Both the position numbers and the translations under genes were made by a program. Positions 1 through 12,430 of a DNA stretch of 64,000 bases are shown here, in pieces. The stretch lies in the NCBI GenBank assembly GCA_037178675.1, contig JAYMGJ010000006.1:1-64000 (forward strand), given 5' to 3'. The notes beneath the pieces are model-generated. The model had not been told where the DNA came from. It searched no databases and saw only the letters and a program-made list of their open reading frames with translations. Source of the DNA: Scleroderma bovista. Its lineage: Eukaryota > Basidiomycota > Agaricomycetes > Boletales > Sclerodermataceae. Numbering within the stretch: the stretch's first letter is position 1; each line of letters opens with the position of its first letter.

Positions 1-2321
1 AACCAAATATGTTCGCACCTGTGGCTTTCGCGTGGTATTAAAAGCGAGCGGTCTTGCTGCTGGAAAAGGCGTGCTCATCCCTCACAATATAGATGAGGCT
101 GTGCAGGGATTGAAGCAGATTATGCTGGAAAACGCCTTTGGTGCGGCAGGTTCGTTGTTACCTCTCGGGTATCTGTGCTTCTTGTGATTGTGATCCGGCA
201 ACGTATAGGCAATGAAGTCGTGGTCGAGGAGCTGCTCGAGGGCCCCGAAATATCCGTTCTTGCCTTCTCAGATGGCTATACCATCGTTCCTCTTCCCGCT
301 GCTCAGGATCACAAGCGTATCGGAGAGGGTGACACAGGTCTCAACACCGGAGGAATGGGTGCCTATGCGCCAGCACCAGTGGCTACTCCAGCCATCATGG
401 ATCGCATTATGAAGGAGACCCTTAGACCCACTATAGATGGAATGAGAAAAGAGGGTCCGTGTTCCTCGTGTCGCAAATCAACGGATCTTATGACCATATC
501 CTTACCACTTAGGCTTTCCATTTGTTGGCCTCCTTTTCACGGGCTTTATGCTAACCGATAACGGGCCAAAAGTACTCGAGTACAACGTCAGATTCGGCGA
601 TCCGGAGACAGAAGCGCTCATGCTTCTGCTCAATGATGACGTCGATCTCGCTGCCGTGTTGTTGGTATGTTGATGTGTCTTTTCCGGACTGCAGTTTTGA
701 CTATGTATCGCGTCATCCAGGCCTGTACAGAACGCAGATTAGACTTCGTGCAAATAGGCACGCATCCAGGCTTCTCGGTGTCTGTCATTCTGGTTTCGGG
801 GGGCTACCCTGGCCCCTATCCTAAAGGCAAACGTATCGAGATTGCCGATATACCCTCAGGTACGCATCGACCTCTACTCTCCTTGCCTCTGTTCTGACTA
901 GATAGCCAGGTGTCGTCGTCTTCCATTGCGGAACCATATTGAAGGATGATAAACTGGTTACCTCTGGCGGCCGCGTGATCGCGGTGACAGCCGCGGCATC
1001 TACACTCGAGAAGGCGTTAGCTCTGGCTTACGCTGCTGCTGATAAGATATCTTTCGAAGGCAAGGTATACCGTCGTGACATAGCATACAGGTAAGATCTC
1101 GTCAGCGTAATAATTCATGTCTCTCACTTGCCCTAGGGCGCTGGCTGCCCAGAACGAGCCTTTGAAAGGCTTGACGTATGCAGACGCTGGTGTGTCCGTG
1201 GATGCTGGTAATTCACTGGTTAATGCGATCAAGCCATACGTACATTCGACGAGGCGTCCTGGCGCCGACGCACAAATAGGAGGCTTTGGTGGAATCTTCG
1301 ACATGAAGGGTCTTGGATACAACGACCCTGTCCTTGTCAGCGGTACCGATGGCGTGGGTACCAAACTTCATGTCGCTATCGAGGTTGGACTCCATGATAC
1401 TGTGGGTAAGGAACCGTGTTGTCAGTTCAGTTACTTTACTCTACCTCAAACGATGCCATAGGGATCGATCTTGTAGCGATGTCCGTCAATGACCTGCTCG
1501 TACAAGGCGCGGAGCCGCTGTTTTTCCTAGATTACTACGGTTGCAGCAAGCTAAACGTCGCTACCGCAGCCGAAGTGGTCAGAGGAATTGCAGTGGGGTG
1601 TAAACAAGCGGGATGCGCTCTGATTGGCGGCGAGACCGCTGAGATGCCGGGAATGTACCAAGAAGGTGAAGGGTCAACAAAAACGGACTGCAATTGCTGA
1701 TCAGAATAAATAGGCGACTACGACCTTGCTGGCTTTGCTGTGGGTGCTGTCGAAAGGCACTTGATTCTTCCTCGCCAGGACATCTGTCCTGGAGATGTGT
1801 TACTAGGAATCGCTTCCTCAGGGTTACATTCTAACGGATTCTCTCTCGTACGGAAGATCGTGTCACTATCGGGCCTCAGTTACTCGTCCCCCTGCCCCTG
1901 GGACGAGACCACATCACTGGGTAGAAGCCTCCTAGAGCCGACCCGAATCTACATCAAACAAGTCCTTCCGGCCGCTCAAGCTGGGCTTCTCAAGGGCATG
2001 TCCCACATCACAGGTGGAGGATTCATCGAGAACATTCCCCGTGTCCTTCCTAAGGGACTCGGTTGTTACCTCGACGCATCGTGCTGGCCACTTCCACCCG
2101 TCTTCCGCTTTCTTATGAAGCATGGACGTGTGGACCCCCTCGAAATGGCACGGACCTTCAACAACGGCATCGGGCTAATTGTCATCGTGGGCAAAAACTA
2201 TGTAGATGAGGCGTTAAAGGTGTTGCAAAAGAATGGCGACGCTCCTGTCTATGTTATCGGAGAGATAACAGAGGGAAATCAAGTTGATATGCGGAATTTG
2301 GATCATTGGGGCGTGCATTAA
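1..2321 (+). CDS. ADE5,7: Bifunctional GARS-AIRS purine biosynthesis protein, 5' truncated by window edge
   Basis: Joins phosphoribosylamine-glycine ligase (GARS) and phosphoribosylformylglycinamidine cyclo-ligase (AIRS), steps 2 and 5 of de novo purine synthesis in the cytosol. The first visible exon starts inside the GARS ATP-grasp domain ([18 protein letters not shown], then [10 protein letters not shown] and [13 protein letters not shown]). AIRS follows from about 1150 with [12 protein letters not shown], the [10 protein letters not shown] loop, [11 protein letters not shown] and [11 protein letters not shown], and ends NNGIGL...WGVH with TAA at 2319-2321. About six short introns interrupt it, for example near 150-209, 455-520 and 1407-1460. 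The GARS N-terminus lies before base 1. Domain order is the usual fungal fusion and no damage is visible. The next gene is convergent. Confidence 0.95.
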
Positions 2322-2793
2322 AGTATAGGGAACAGTGCAAGATATCTATGTTTTTGAGTGAGCAGTACGCCTTGTCGATGGCCGTGGAGAAGCGCCATGT
2401 ATATGCTTTTCAAGGAGCCTATCGTCCATAGGTGATTATGCTATGCAGGAAAACAGTGCGCGCAAATAGTGAACAAGACTGGAGAGCTGAAGCGGTGAGT
2501 GTGACAGTAATAGGAGGATGTAAACTAGTACGTGTACCGGTGGTCAACATGAGAGGAATGAAACAGACGGCGAAAGAACAAGCTGTAAAAGAAGCACCAA
2601 TGAAAAAAAAAAAAAAAACAGATGTGATGCCAATCCAAGAAATGTAACGGAAGGAAACGTGCAGAGAAGGCAAGTGATAAATCTGTAGTAGTTGCAAGAG
2701 AGCCTAGCACAAATAAATAGAACCAAGTCAGGATCGATGAGAAAAAATGACATTTATGGGTTATGGATGGTCGACGTGATAGTAATGTTCCTT
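2322..2793. other. Intergenic region between two convergent 3' ends
   Basis: About 470 bp separate the ADE5,7 stop from the stop of the ankyrin-CCCH gene. It holds a run of 14 A (about 2607-2620) and A-rich purine sequence of the kind expected for 3' UTRs. No open frame starting with ATG looks coding. Confidence 0.6.
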
Positions 2794-4928
2794 CTAAGCA
2801 GAGACAGAAAGCTCTTTCGCTACATCAGCAACACCGGTCGCGGCAGCTGCGAAGGAGACGGGGGAGCTTTGATGGAACTGAATTGGTTGCACCATTGGTA
2901 TAGACACCATTGCATTCAACTAGCCGGTTCTCCTACGCACATAAAACTCGGTGGAGCTGTCTGTCACATGCTAATGGACTGTGCGCACTTACAACTTGAG
3001 TCTTCGCTTGGCGTTCGTCCGGGGAAGTGCTGCGAGTTGTAGACTCTCTTGTGAGATCTTTGCGGACGGGGGGAGGCGCCTGCAATACTTGCGCTGCAGT
3101 TGGGCCTGCGGACCCATTTATGACTGGCCCCCCGTTGACCAGTTGTTTGGAAGACGCTGCACCACCGAGGACAGGAAACTCATCGGCGTTTGGTACCCTC
3201 TGTTGTTTCACAATAGGTTTTTTATCAGCTCGAGAACCGATGTACCTGGAACCCTTAGAGCGGCTGCCAGGATCGGTCGACTGGGAACGGCTTGAGTGAG
3301 CCGTCCCATTGCGGCGCGGCTGGGTCTCCTTTTAAAGGAAGTTGTTAAAGATAGATCTGCGATTAGAACGTGGGATCAACGAACTTGTACAGTCATGACA
3401 GCAAAATTCTCTTCGATCGTACTGATTCCATTAGGGACTTCGCGGGGACGTGGAGCACGGCCACCAACAACATGAGGTTGAGGGCCAGAAGCATCAGAGC
3501 CAACGTGAGGGAAGCGGCAGTCATCACTGGTTAAGTAGATCAGACACAGATTAGCATGAAAAAGATCAGATGGCTTGCCCATTTCTACACCTGCCAGCAG
3601 GATAGAAGATACAAGTAGGGATTGGCTTCCTGTTGCCCCCGAAAGAGCCTCTTCGGATGTTTCCACGGCGATGATGATGACCCCCATGTGGGAACGTACG
3701 AAGGGGACCGTAGTTATCGCCCTGTGGGTGTGCGGACGGCGATTTTGGACCCCCATTCACCTCAGGATATGCTGAATTTGGGTGTGAACCCTGCGACGGA
3801 TACGAAGCATGGTCCTGACGAAGAGGAAATGGGGGAGCAGAAACGGGTCCATTGGAGTACATGGACTGCGGAGACTGAGGTCCACGAGCAGTCGCGGGCT
3901 GATGCGGCGGAGGAAGTGATGGGATGGAAAGGGGAAGTGGGTGTGGAGGAGGGTAGGGAGAAACGGAGGTCAGAGGTCCAAACGGAGGGGGAGGTACTCC
4001 ATTGGGACTAAAAGGTGCTTGGACAGGCGAGAGAGCCTCGGAGCTGGACCTTGCATGAACAACTGAGGGGTGAGGAGTGTGGACGGGACCCGACGGCGGC
4101 GAGACGGGGTTCATGTGGGGAGGGACGGGTGCTGAGGGTGGGTAGGAAGTGTGGAGCGGGGGTGGGGGTGGGGGGGCGTAATAGTTATGAGGGTACTGCT
4201 GTTGGGCCATGGGGTCGTACGGTGGGGGGTATTGCGCAGGTGGGGCAGTGTAGTATTGTCCCTGCGGGTGAGCGAAGATGCAAGAGGAGCCATAGCGACA
4301 CGCTGGATAGTATCTGCATGGAATATATCTTGCTACTTCGGGAGGAGGCAGATTTCCAAAGGCACTGTTCTCGGCTACTGGCATCGGTGGGTGCTGATAG
4401 TATGTCGGGGGGCCATCTGTGACAGGTGGGACAGGTGGATAGTAGCCGTAGGGGTGTGCGGGGAGAGGATAATAGCGTTTTGATGGATCAGCAGAGGGAT
4501 CCTGGGGGAAGCTTGTGTCGTGAGCGTGTGCCTCGTACGATGTAGTTTTAGCAGGAGCATTGTTAAGGAGGTCGATGATCTCCGGATTGGATGTGAAGGC
4601 CTCGACGCCACCTTGGAGGGAGACGACGGATGGATCGGCACCTAAGTGCGAAGATGAGATCGAGGAATCACGCGCTGGAAGAGATTACCTTTGTCGAGGA
4701 GGACCTTGACCACATCAAGATGGCCCTGCTTGACTGCCTCGAGGAGAGGCGTGGCACCGGTGTGGTCTGGGATGATGCACGAGGTGAGCACGATATAAAC
4801 TGGAGCAGTACGAGGGCCTCACCCTTGATCTCGATATCAACTGGAGATGCGTGGTTGAGCATACTGAGGACGGCGTCCATGTTCCCCTCAAAGCATGCTG
4901 ACCAGAGCGGGGAGACCATTGCGAGCAT
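2794..4928 (-). CDS. Ankyrin-repeat and CCCH zinc-finger protein
   Basis: Probably a cytoplasmic or nuclear RNA-binding protein; no precise role is known to me. From ATG 4926-4928 the N-terminus has two ankyrin-like repeats (PLWSACFEGNMDAVLSML, then TPLLEAVKQGHLDVVKVLL) split by an intron. Then comes a Tyr/Pro-rich stretch and a first CCCH finger (C-x5-C-x5-C-x3-H, in IPCRYYPACRYGSSCIFAHP). A long Pro/Ser low-complexity region leads to a second finger (C-x7-C-x5-C-x3-H) whose C-terminal half lies across an intron near 3520-3580. The tail has a conserved patch NADEFPVLGG and ends AKELSVSA with stop at 2794-2796. At least five introns are inferred. An upstream non-coding exon is possible. Ankyrin plus tandem CCCH resembles fungal and plant stress-type CCCH proteins. 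Confidence 0.8.
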
Positions 4929-5201
4929 TGGATGAGAACGAGAGGACGGCACGAAGGACGACGAGGACGACGACGAGGACACCGTTGGGAGCAGCAAGAG
5001 CGAAAGCGAAGAGAGAATATTTTGCTGCGAAACCGTCGACTCGTTGTCTATCGGACTTGTAAGCAGCGCAGCGAAAAAAAAAGCGTGGGAGCGTGATCTT
5101 AGATAATCCTCGGGCGGGCGCGGATCCGATTTGAATGCCGGAAATGAACTCAGGCACCGGGAACATATTCCGAAATGGTAAATGGATTACATCATACAGT
5201 A

Positions 5202-6792
5202 CTACTTCTGTACATCCAGGCCCAGCTTCTGCAGCAGTCTCCTTGCATGCTCACCCGTCCTCTCTGGCAAGTTCAGTTCGCGGCACGGCGGTCGAGACAT
5301 CAGGTGTTGCACACTCGTCTTCACGTCTTTTCCTGAAAACCACATGTCCACATCCGTACACACCAGCTATCTGCAACGCACCTTCATAGAGCACCTCATA
5401 TATCTATGATTGATTAGTTCCACTGCGACATGGCGTGGCTCTACCACCCACCTCAGTCGCAAGGGCTGCAGTCACACCCATCTCGTCTATGATCTGCTTC
5501 AGGCCCTTTGCAGTCGTGACACCCTCCGCCACACTTCCAAGGGTTTTGATGATATCCTCGAGTGCCTCGCCTTTCCCAAGTCGATAGCCCACGGTGTAGT
5601 TCCGACTGGTCGATGAGCTGCACGTGAGGAACAGGTCACCCACACCAGCGAGACCCAAGAATGTTAGTGGAGACGCGCCATACGTCGTCCCTATCTTCGT
5701 CATCTCTGCCAAACCACGTGTTATTAAGCCTAGAATTATTCAGCAACCCATAACCCTCTCTGCGAATTGGATCAACTAAACTCGCTCTCGTGTTGTTCTC
5801 ATAGCCCAGACCATCAGCCATACCAGCCGCAATGGCATAGACATTCTTCAAGGCACCTGCTAATTCTAGCCCAATCGGATCCCCTCCAGTGTAGCTAAAA
5901 TTATGTTAGGGTGAGAGTGGACTATTCTGGCACGTCTTACCAGTGAAACCACGGCTGATGAAAGACCTCAGATGCTTTCTTAGCTTGGGATTCCGTCAAG
6001 GAGGCGACAGACACAGAAGTAGGTTGTCTGCGAATGACTAGACAAGAAAAAGTGAATCCCTCATTGCAAAAGCATAGATCAGGGCACTGACTTTCTGTTG
6101 CAAACGATGGTCCAGACTGATCACCATGAACCATGCCGATCAAAGAGCAGATGCGAGACGACCCACAATGAACGTTGCAGCGCGAGCAATTTCACTGCCA
6201 CACGTATCCGCAATGATTTCAAGAGTAAGGGCTTGTGTTCCAGTTTCGATACCCTTGTTGACAAAGATCATCAAGGGAAGTTTATCTCCGTTGAGATTGG
6301 GTTCAAGCTTTGTAAGGGTTTCTCTAGGTTCTGGAAGTGAACGCATGGTCAGGGTGACTAATAGCATCGGCTTGCATACCTAAGTCCCTGAGTTGGTATC
6401 GAGAAGAGCACGACGTCCATCTGCTGTATCATATCTTTGCTTGGTATCTCGGGACCCACTCCGTGAATATTGGTGGAGAAAGCATGGTCCTTGAGGTAAT
6501 CCGGGTTGCGGTGATGGAGATTGAAGTACTCCGCAAAGCCGGCCTTGCGAGACCAAAGGAATACTTCATGGTCACAATCGCCGAGGTGGTCTGCAAGGCA
6601 GCTTCCAAAGTTGCCTGCTCCAAGAACGAGGATACGTGATTTCGGTGTGGGACACGAAGACATGAGCGAGACGCGATTGAGAAGTATCGAGGTCGAAATA
6701 TAAGCAGTCGATTGGAGCGAAAAGGCCGAAGGAACGACTCTAACTTTGGGGAGGGCCAGACAGCGTCGTGTGACCAACACCCAATGCAGCAT
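5202..6792 (-). CDS. NAD-dependent glycerol-3-phosphate dehydrogenase, bacterial GpsA type
   Basis: Reduces dihydroxyacetone phosphate to glycerol-3-phosphate for lipid and glycerol synthesis. The Rossmann motif is GAGNFG; later come FVNKGIE, the catalytic-lysine segment [13 protein letters not shown], then an N-x-R segment followed by a conserved LAEM, and [14 protein letters not shown] with SRN. These match the GpsA branch better than the usual yeast GPD1 form. The C-terminus is rebuilt over two short introns and ends [11 protein letters not shown] with TAG at 5202-5204. Two in-frame ATGs are possible: 6792, giving a basic, Arg-containing leader of 43 residues that could be a mitochondrial presequence, and 6663 ([15 protein letters not shown]), which gives the ordinary enzyme. 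About six introns. It is divergent from SED5, about 216 bp away. Confidence 0.9.
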
Positions 6793-7008
6793 ACAGAAAG
6801 CAGGGTCAGTAGTGGTTGATGGGGAGAATACGACAATTCAAGTAACCCCAGCGTAGGCTCATGACCGACGCAGGCCGCCGCGCACTTCCTTTTCGGGCAC
6901 CGCTCGGCCGGAGCACTGGTGGATGGCAACTTGACTGACACGCACGCTTCCCAACGTATACCACTAAGTAGCCTCCTTTTAATACATTCCACGCACACTC
7001 TCTCCTCC

Positions 7009-8308
7009 ATGGCGATACAGGACAGGACACTTGAATTCCGCACCTGCGTCGACTCCATTCGCAATAGGTCTGTCATCCAACCGCGCACAGCAGAGGCGAA
7101 ACAACGTCTGCTCCAATCCCACGGAACAGCTAAGACCGACTTCTCGCGTATGGCATCTGCGATTGCCAAGGACATCAGCGGTACCACCATTAAACTCGGA
7201 AAGCTGGCACAGCGCAAGTGTCCTCAATGTCACCCAACTGTTACACGACTGACCCTTCCCTTAGTGGCAAAACGCAAAACGCTGTTTGACGACCGGCCCG
7301 TAGAGATCAGCGTGCGTGTCATTCGGTACACTGTGGACCCGCTGCCTGAATCCTACTCTGCAGGAACTGACATTCATCATTAAACAAGATATTGCTAGCA
7401 TCAACAGGCAGATCGCTGCCCTGCAATCCTTTGTGAAACAACGCAATGCACAAAGTAACGCTCGGTCGACAGAAGGAAAGCAAATCGACGAGCACAACCA
7501 CAACGTCGTCATGATGCTCCAGAGTAAACTGGCCAACACTAGTATGACGTTCAAGGATGTGCTGGAAGTGCGAACCCAAGTAAGTGACTACTCATGGGAA
7601 CGAAGCGTCCGGCTTATTTCCGCAGAACATGAAGGAGACAAAGGATCGGACAGAGCAATTCATGCATTCCACGGCTGCAGCAGCGCACCAAACACCACAG
7701 AGTATGTCACTTCTCGCATTCTGACCTCTGGTTCTTACTGCGTCAGCAGATTCCGTCCTGTTGAATGGGCGGTATGACCCCATGGGTGATGGTAGCAGTC
7801 GTCCAAGCTCAAAAGGTAAAGGGAGAGCGCCTCAAAACGGAGACGTACTCGCCATGGACCTCGATTCGGCAGAGGGTGGTCTCGCCCAGAATGGTGGGGG
7901 TGCTTTCATGCAAATGCAGCTTGTAGAGCAGCAGGCGAGTACTATTTTTGCATATCTTTGCACTCATTTACCAGTCTGTAGGACTCGTATATCCAATCTC
8001 GTTCAACGGCAATTGAATCCATTGAGTCTACAATAGCGGAGTTGGGACAAATCTTTAATCAGTTGGCACATATGGTGGCCGAACAACGGGAAACGGTGCA
8101 GCGCATCGATGCAGATACTGTAGACATTGCCTCAAACGTGAGTGGCGCGCAGAGGGAACTATTGAAGTACTACGCTAGTATATCAAGTAACCGTTGGCTG
8201 ATGATCAAGGTTTTCGGTGTCTTGATAGTTTTCGTACGTGTCTCCTTCTGTCCGCCTTTGCCCCAGCTGACCACCTTGCAGTTCCTTGTATTTATTCTCG
8301 TTTCCTGA
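7009..8308 (+). CDS. SED5: Syntaxin-5-type t-SNARE (SED5)
   Basis: Qa-SNARE of the cis-Golgi for ER-Golgi and intra-Golgi fusion. Starts MAIQDRTLEFRTCVDSI at ATG 7009, the typical Sed5 N-terminus. A helical N-domain follows (SVKQ-type heptads around TFIIKQDIASINRQIAAL), then a Ser/Lys linker, a SNARE motif with the zero-layer Gln in IFNQLAHMVAEQ, and a C-terminal membrane anchor (WLMIKVFGVLIVF, FLVFILVS) ending at 8306-8308. At least five introns. The first, 7214-7264, uses a GC donor (GCAAGT) and ends TTAG; splicing it restores KLAQLAKRKTLF in frame. The last intron sits inside the transmembrane segment. Convergent with the NOP6-like gene 70 bp downstream. Confidence 0.93.
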
Positions 8309-8377
8309 CATGGACCTATACTTTGCATATTCCCACTATTACTATCACCTGGGCATAATCAGGGGACTCTCGTTAGA

Positions 8378-9497
8378 TTAGCCGACCGGTATGGAATTGA
8401 CACCCGTCCCCAGATCCTTTGGCTTGCGTGCTTTACCCCGCTTAGCATGCTTTTTACCACCGCGGCGTACTTCAGTCTCTTCCGCCTGGCCTACACTCCA
8501 CGTTCGTTTCTTGTCGTGGACTTGTTCAGCACCTGATGTCACAGAGAAACGGCGAGCACCGTCAATCTGTTGGCCGGACGCCGTCTCTGAGGAAGCCCTT
8601 TTCACACGTTTTCGCTTCAATAGTTGTCAGCATTTCAGCCCTCGATCATGCCGATGACCCTCACTCGTTGGCCTTCTAACTGTTTGTTTCGCTCTTTGAC
8701 CTTCTTGAGACGGGCGTCTCCCTTGCCCCCTCCTCCTGCTGTCAGTTCTACGTTGATCGTACGGCCATCGAGTTGAGAGTGGTGTAGCTTGAGAGCTTGT
8801 TGTAGTGCCTGTCGGTTTTGAAACTCGAGGAAAGCGCAGCCTTTTGACTTGGTAACTAGTTTTGTTGTTGGTGACTTGTTCGTCGATGGTTTGGGTGTAA
8901 GTAGTCGTACAGTGGGTGGGGTATCTTGCCTGATATCAGAAGGGCCTTTCCTGGCAACCAAACCGAGGTCCAAACGTACCACATGCAGAGAAATGAGCTT
9001 CAATAGCTTCTACCGTCGTTGTATATTTAATATTACCTGGAACACAGTAAGAGAAAATGGACCACAGACAGCGACTCGAGGATCGCACCAAGGAAAAGAA
9101 TGAACCGCCGTTTCGATACTTCTGACTGCTTTTCGCCCTCCCCGTCTACAACATCGACGACAGAACCCCCACCAGACCCCCTCCGCCGCTTGGGTTTTGG
9201 GTGTTCGTCTGGTCCTTGCGTTTCTTCACGAGTTTCCCTCTTTCTTTTCTTTGACCCCACCAACCCCCTCTCCTCTTTGGACTTTCCTGCGCTGTCGCCC
9301 CCCAAAGCCCTTGTACTCGCTTCATCGTCTTCTTCACCTTGCGCACCGCCAACCCCGCTCTCAGCATCAACTTGATGTTCGAGAATAGGGACATCGTTTT
9401 CCTGTTCCGTGTTCAGCGTCCTCTTGCTTTTTCCCTTGCGGTCGCGGAAGGCGATGGCTTTCTTTGCGCGCTTCGTGAGGTTGGGCATGGATGGCAT
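8378..9497 (-). CDS. NOP6: NOP6-like nucleolar RNA-binding protein
   Basis: Predicted nucleolar factor for 40S ribosome biogenesis. From ATG 9495-9497 it has a basic/acidic low-complexity N-terminus with nuclear-localisation-like clusters (KPKRRRG), then one RRM. RNP2-like RFILFLGNIKY is split by an intron and is followed by TVEAIEAHFSAC, PTVRLLTPK, and RNP1-like KGCAFLEFQNRQALQQAL. The tail is Lys/Arg-rich (RGGKKHAKRGKARKPKD) and ends NSIPVG at 8378-8380. Three introns; the last (donor GTGAGG in the codon run after LEGQR) brings the basic tail into frame. Length of about 300 residues suits Nop6. Another single-RRM ribosome-biogenesis factor cannot be excluded. Confidence 0.8.
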
Positions 9498-9753
9498 TTA
9501 AACCAGGGTCGGTATTACTACGTAGCCGAAGAAAGGCGCCTCGTGTCTACTGTAGGGTATACCACACGTGACCAATCTGACTCCAAGGAGACCGTGTGGG
9601 TATTCACTAACCACGGGACAGCGCGTAGTATCCCATCATGCCCGTCGCAGGGCGTCTGAAAGCCTATACTGGCCCATCGGGTCACTTGAGTCGCAAGTGC
9701 TTGTCCGCACAAAGCCACAGGAACCCACGAGGGAGAGAGCTGTCCGCTTACAG

Positions 9754-11243
9754 CTAGCTGAGGGTAAGACCATTGACACCCTCGTTGGCACCTTCAATGT
9801 CTCTTTCCTCCCCATCTGTTCCTCGCCTGTTCCTGGGAATCGGGCGGAGAATCGGACTCGAAAGACCCAATGTTGGCCGTAGAATTGGGCTAGATGAGAG
9901 GCTCATCGACCCAAGTCCTACCTGACGGGAAGTTGGGTAGTTTTGGAACGAGTAGTTGGCAACCGTGGGAGATGAGGTTGCAGAACCGCTGTTTGAGACC
10001 GGAATGGCAAGAGGGATGGGAAGTGAGGGTCTCCCATTCGGTGTGCGAGGGTAAGACAGAGAAGGGTGTGTTTCCCGGAGGTAAGATATCGACGGTGATA
10101 CCGCTCTGCGTTTCGCGGAAGTGGGATATGGGTCATAACGATCGTCGCCTGAACATGATTCGTGGTTACAAAATGAAATAGAGGGAAGCATACTATATAC
10201 CCACATTTCCGTTTGTTAGACCGAACAACAGCACTGGCCGTAGGTGGCGGCGTGTATCGCCATTGGACCAAAGCAGGCGCAGAGGTGATAGATGGCGAAG
10301 TCAAAGGCTGGTAACAGCAATCATTACTAGGGGCCCAGATAGCGATAGCAATACATACTCCGTCCACATCCATGGCCACCACCATGGGACTCCCCGTACT
10401 AGTATCGTCTCCGCTCATGCTAGGTGCAGGTGTATACGACTTAGTCGTAGCTGGCTCACTGGGGGGGTCAAATGCGAAGATGGCATCCACGTCGTCGTCA
10501 CTTGGGGTGTCCTCTCGCTGGAAATCTTCATCGACTGCTTCCTCCGGATAGCGACCTTTGTTTGGGGGTCCACGAGGTGTGCGAGGTTGAATTGGAAGTC
10601 CGGAACATGAGGCTATTAGACGTTGAAATGCAGCCTCTGACTTGACCTCGTCGTCATCGGGTCGGGTTGCATCAGCTAGGATGTCGAGGATACGAGCAGG
10701 CTTGAGCTGGGGCCACATAGTAGGTCCTCAGCTTATTTCGTCTCCCGTTCCTGTGCACGCACTCACTGGGTAAGATGGGCGCCTGGAGCTGACCACAGCG
10801 GGACTGTAAAGTGGCTCTGGTGCCAAGACGCCAATGTTCCGATTTGGCGGGGTCGACGGTGTCAAGGTGTCTTTATTACTGCCCTCGTCCTGTATCTGTT
10901 CGGTCTTTTTGGCGGGCGGCACTACGATAGGAGGCGTCGGGTGTCCCGAGCTGCTCGATGGGGAACTTTCTGTGCACATCCGTTCGCGGTCACTTTCTGA
11001 TTCTTCACCGTTGCTACTTCGATGCCTCCCTATGGGTATTGTGAACGAAATAGCGAGTGGGCTGTGTGTGCACTTGTCCGTGTAGAACGCAGAAGGCCTT
11101 GGGAGGAGCGATGAGCGTCGAAAGCGTAGAAACAGCGGATTGGTTGATGTGTCGTCTTGGAATGAGGCACTGGCTGGGCCCGATGGTAAAGCAAACTCTT
11201 GTGACGACGAAGGAAAGGATAGACGGCGTGGTGATTGTGACAT
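9754..11243 (-). CDS. Ser/Pro-rich protein of unknown function
   Basis: Not assigned to a known family. ATG at 11241-11243 opens MSQSPRRLSFPSSSQEF; the product is rich in Ser, Pro and Asp, with a short patch LKPARILDILADATRPDDDE after the first intron (donor GTGAGT near 10770) and an acidic patch DTPSDDDVDAIFAFDPP. Three introns are inferred, after which the frame runs DDRYDPYPTSAKRRAVSPS and a Ser/Pro/Leu-rich C-terminus to the stop at 9754-9756. Repeated SSPILRP motifs and an RRAVSPS-type site suggest a phosphorylated, disordered regulator, which is inference only. It lies between the NOP6-like gene and the duplicated MGST block. Confidence 0.6.
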
Positions 11244-11433
11244 GGCGGCTGTATCAATTCAAGGGGGTGCTTTGCTCCCTCGAGCCTCCCGAGCCTCCGT
11301 TGTCCAATGCATCCGTTACAGTACTTGATGTACCAAGTATAGCTGATCGGAAACCTCCGATCGCAAGATTCAACCAGTTCATACATATTCACAATATGTT
11401 CATAGTATGCAGATACCAAGGTATTTACATATA

Positions 11434-12192
11434 TTACAAGGAGGAGCAGAGCTTGAGGGAAGTATAGGCCGACGCGCCCAAGAGACCTGAAAGGAACGTT
11501 TGAATAGTAATGGGTGCAGGACGTCACGACGACTTACCGATCGACGCTATGTCGCCGATCCAAGAACCTGGGAGACGCTGTCAAGGGTAGATAAAATTTA
11601 GAATACTGGGGGGCAGGAACTACAGCAATACTTCATACCCTGTCGGGGTTGCCTGAACTGTATCCCAAGGTGTAAATGATGCGTCCAACGACAAAGCCGC
11701 CTCCCAGAGCAGCAGCAACGCAGGGATACTTCAGTCCAGTAACGATCGTCCTGTCCAGCGACGTTAAGCCAAAAAATGCATTCTTACTTCTTTTGTGCTC
11801 ACCCCAGAATGAAGATGGGTGCGGATTCCAGGGTATTTTGATGAGCACCTGAAGCACCATGTCAGCAAGTCATATAGTGCACCCCTACCCCGACTAACGT
11901 TGGGTACAGTTGAATTGCAGTGCTGCTGGGTTGCTCGTACACTCCGCTTGTTCAGCATACACTGTACCGGGGAAGTTAGGAAGTTTCCTCGACGCCAGAA
12001 GGATGTTTACTGACTCTGAGGGTACTTAATGCCTGCGCGTTTACGAGCCATGCCCACAAGAATCGCCTGCCATGACAACACCCAGGCCAAGGAGACCAGA
12101 GGTACTGTGACATATTCAAATCTTATACCCATATATTAGCTGACGGTGACTACACAGAACGAGACATACCCCTCGGGAAGTGTGATAGACAT
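11434..12192 (-). CDS. Microsomal glutathione S-transferase (MAPEG, MGST3-like), copy A
   Basis: Small membrane enzyme that conjugates glutathione or reduces lipid peroxides. The model starts at ATG 12190-12192 in an eight-codon exon (MSITLPEG), then an intron (GTATGT..TATAAG), then FEYVTVPLVSLAW (first membrane helix) and ARKRAGIKYPQ. The family core follows: NPAALQFNCTQRAHQNTLE, with the FNC-QRAHxN motif of MGST2/3. The last helices hold GLKYPCVAAALGGGFVVGRI and YTLGYSSGNP, and the frame ends ASAYTSLKLCSSL at 11434-11436. About six introns. It is the left member of a duplicated pair. Introns as well as exons are nearly identical to copy B, so the duplication is recent or homogenised. Confidence 0.88.
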
Positions 12193-12430
12193 GTTGCAAC
12201 GAATATCGGATGAAATGTTTGAGTGGTTCGAACAAGATTCAAGTATCCAAGCGTTCTGCTGTGCAGCAAGGACACGTCACCGTCTTCCAGCTGTGCATTA
12301 CAGAACCTCGAAGGAGGGAGACGGCACCATCATAGCCTTACGGGCAACCCAAGCGCCGAATATGCCCGCACACACCGAGAAGTCGCCTAATACGGATCGA
12401 GTGCAGTGTTGTGACCCGCAACGCTCACGC

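Noticed and set aside
10728..11243. Extra intron after FYTDK in the Ser/Pro-rich protein
   Set aside because: The candidate GTGCAC..ATAG intron would lead straight into a stop, while the unspliced frame stays open.
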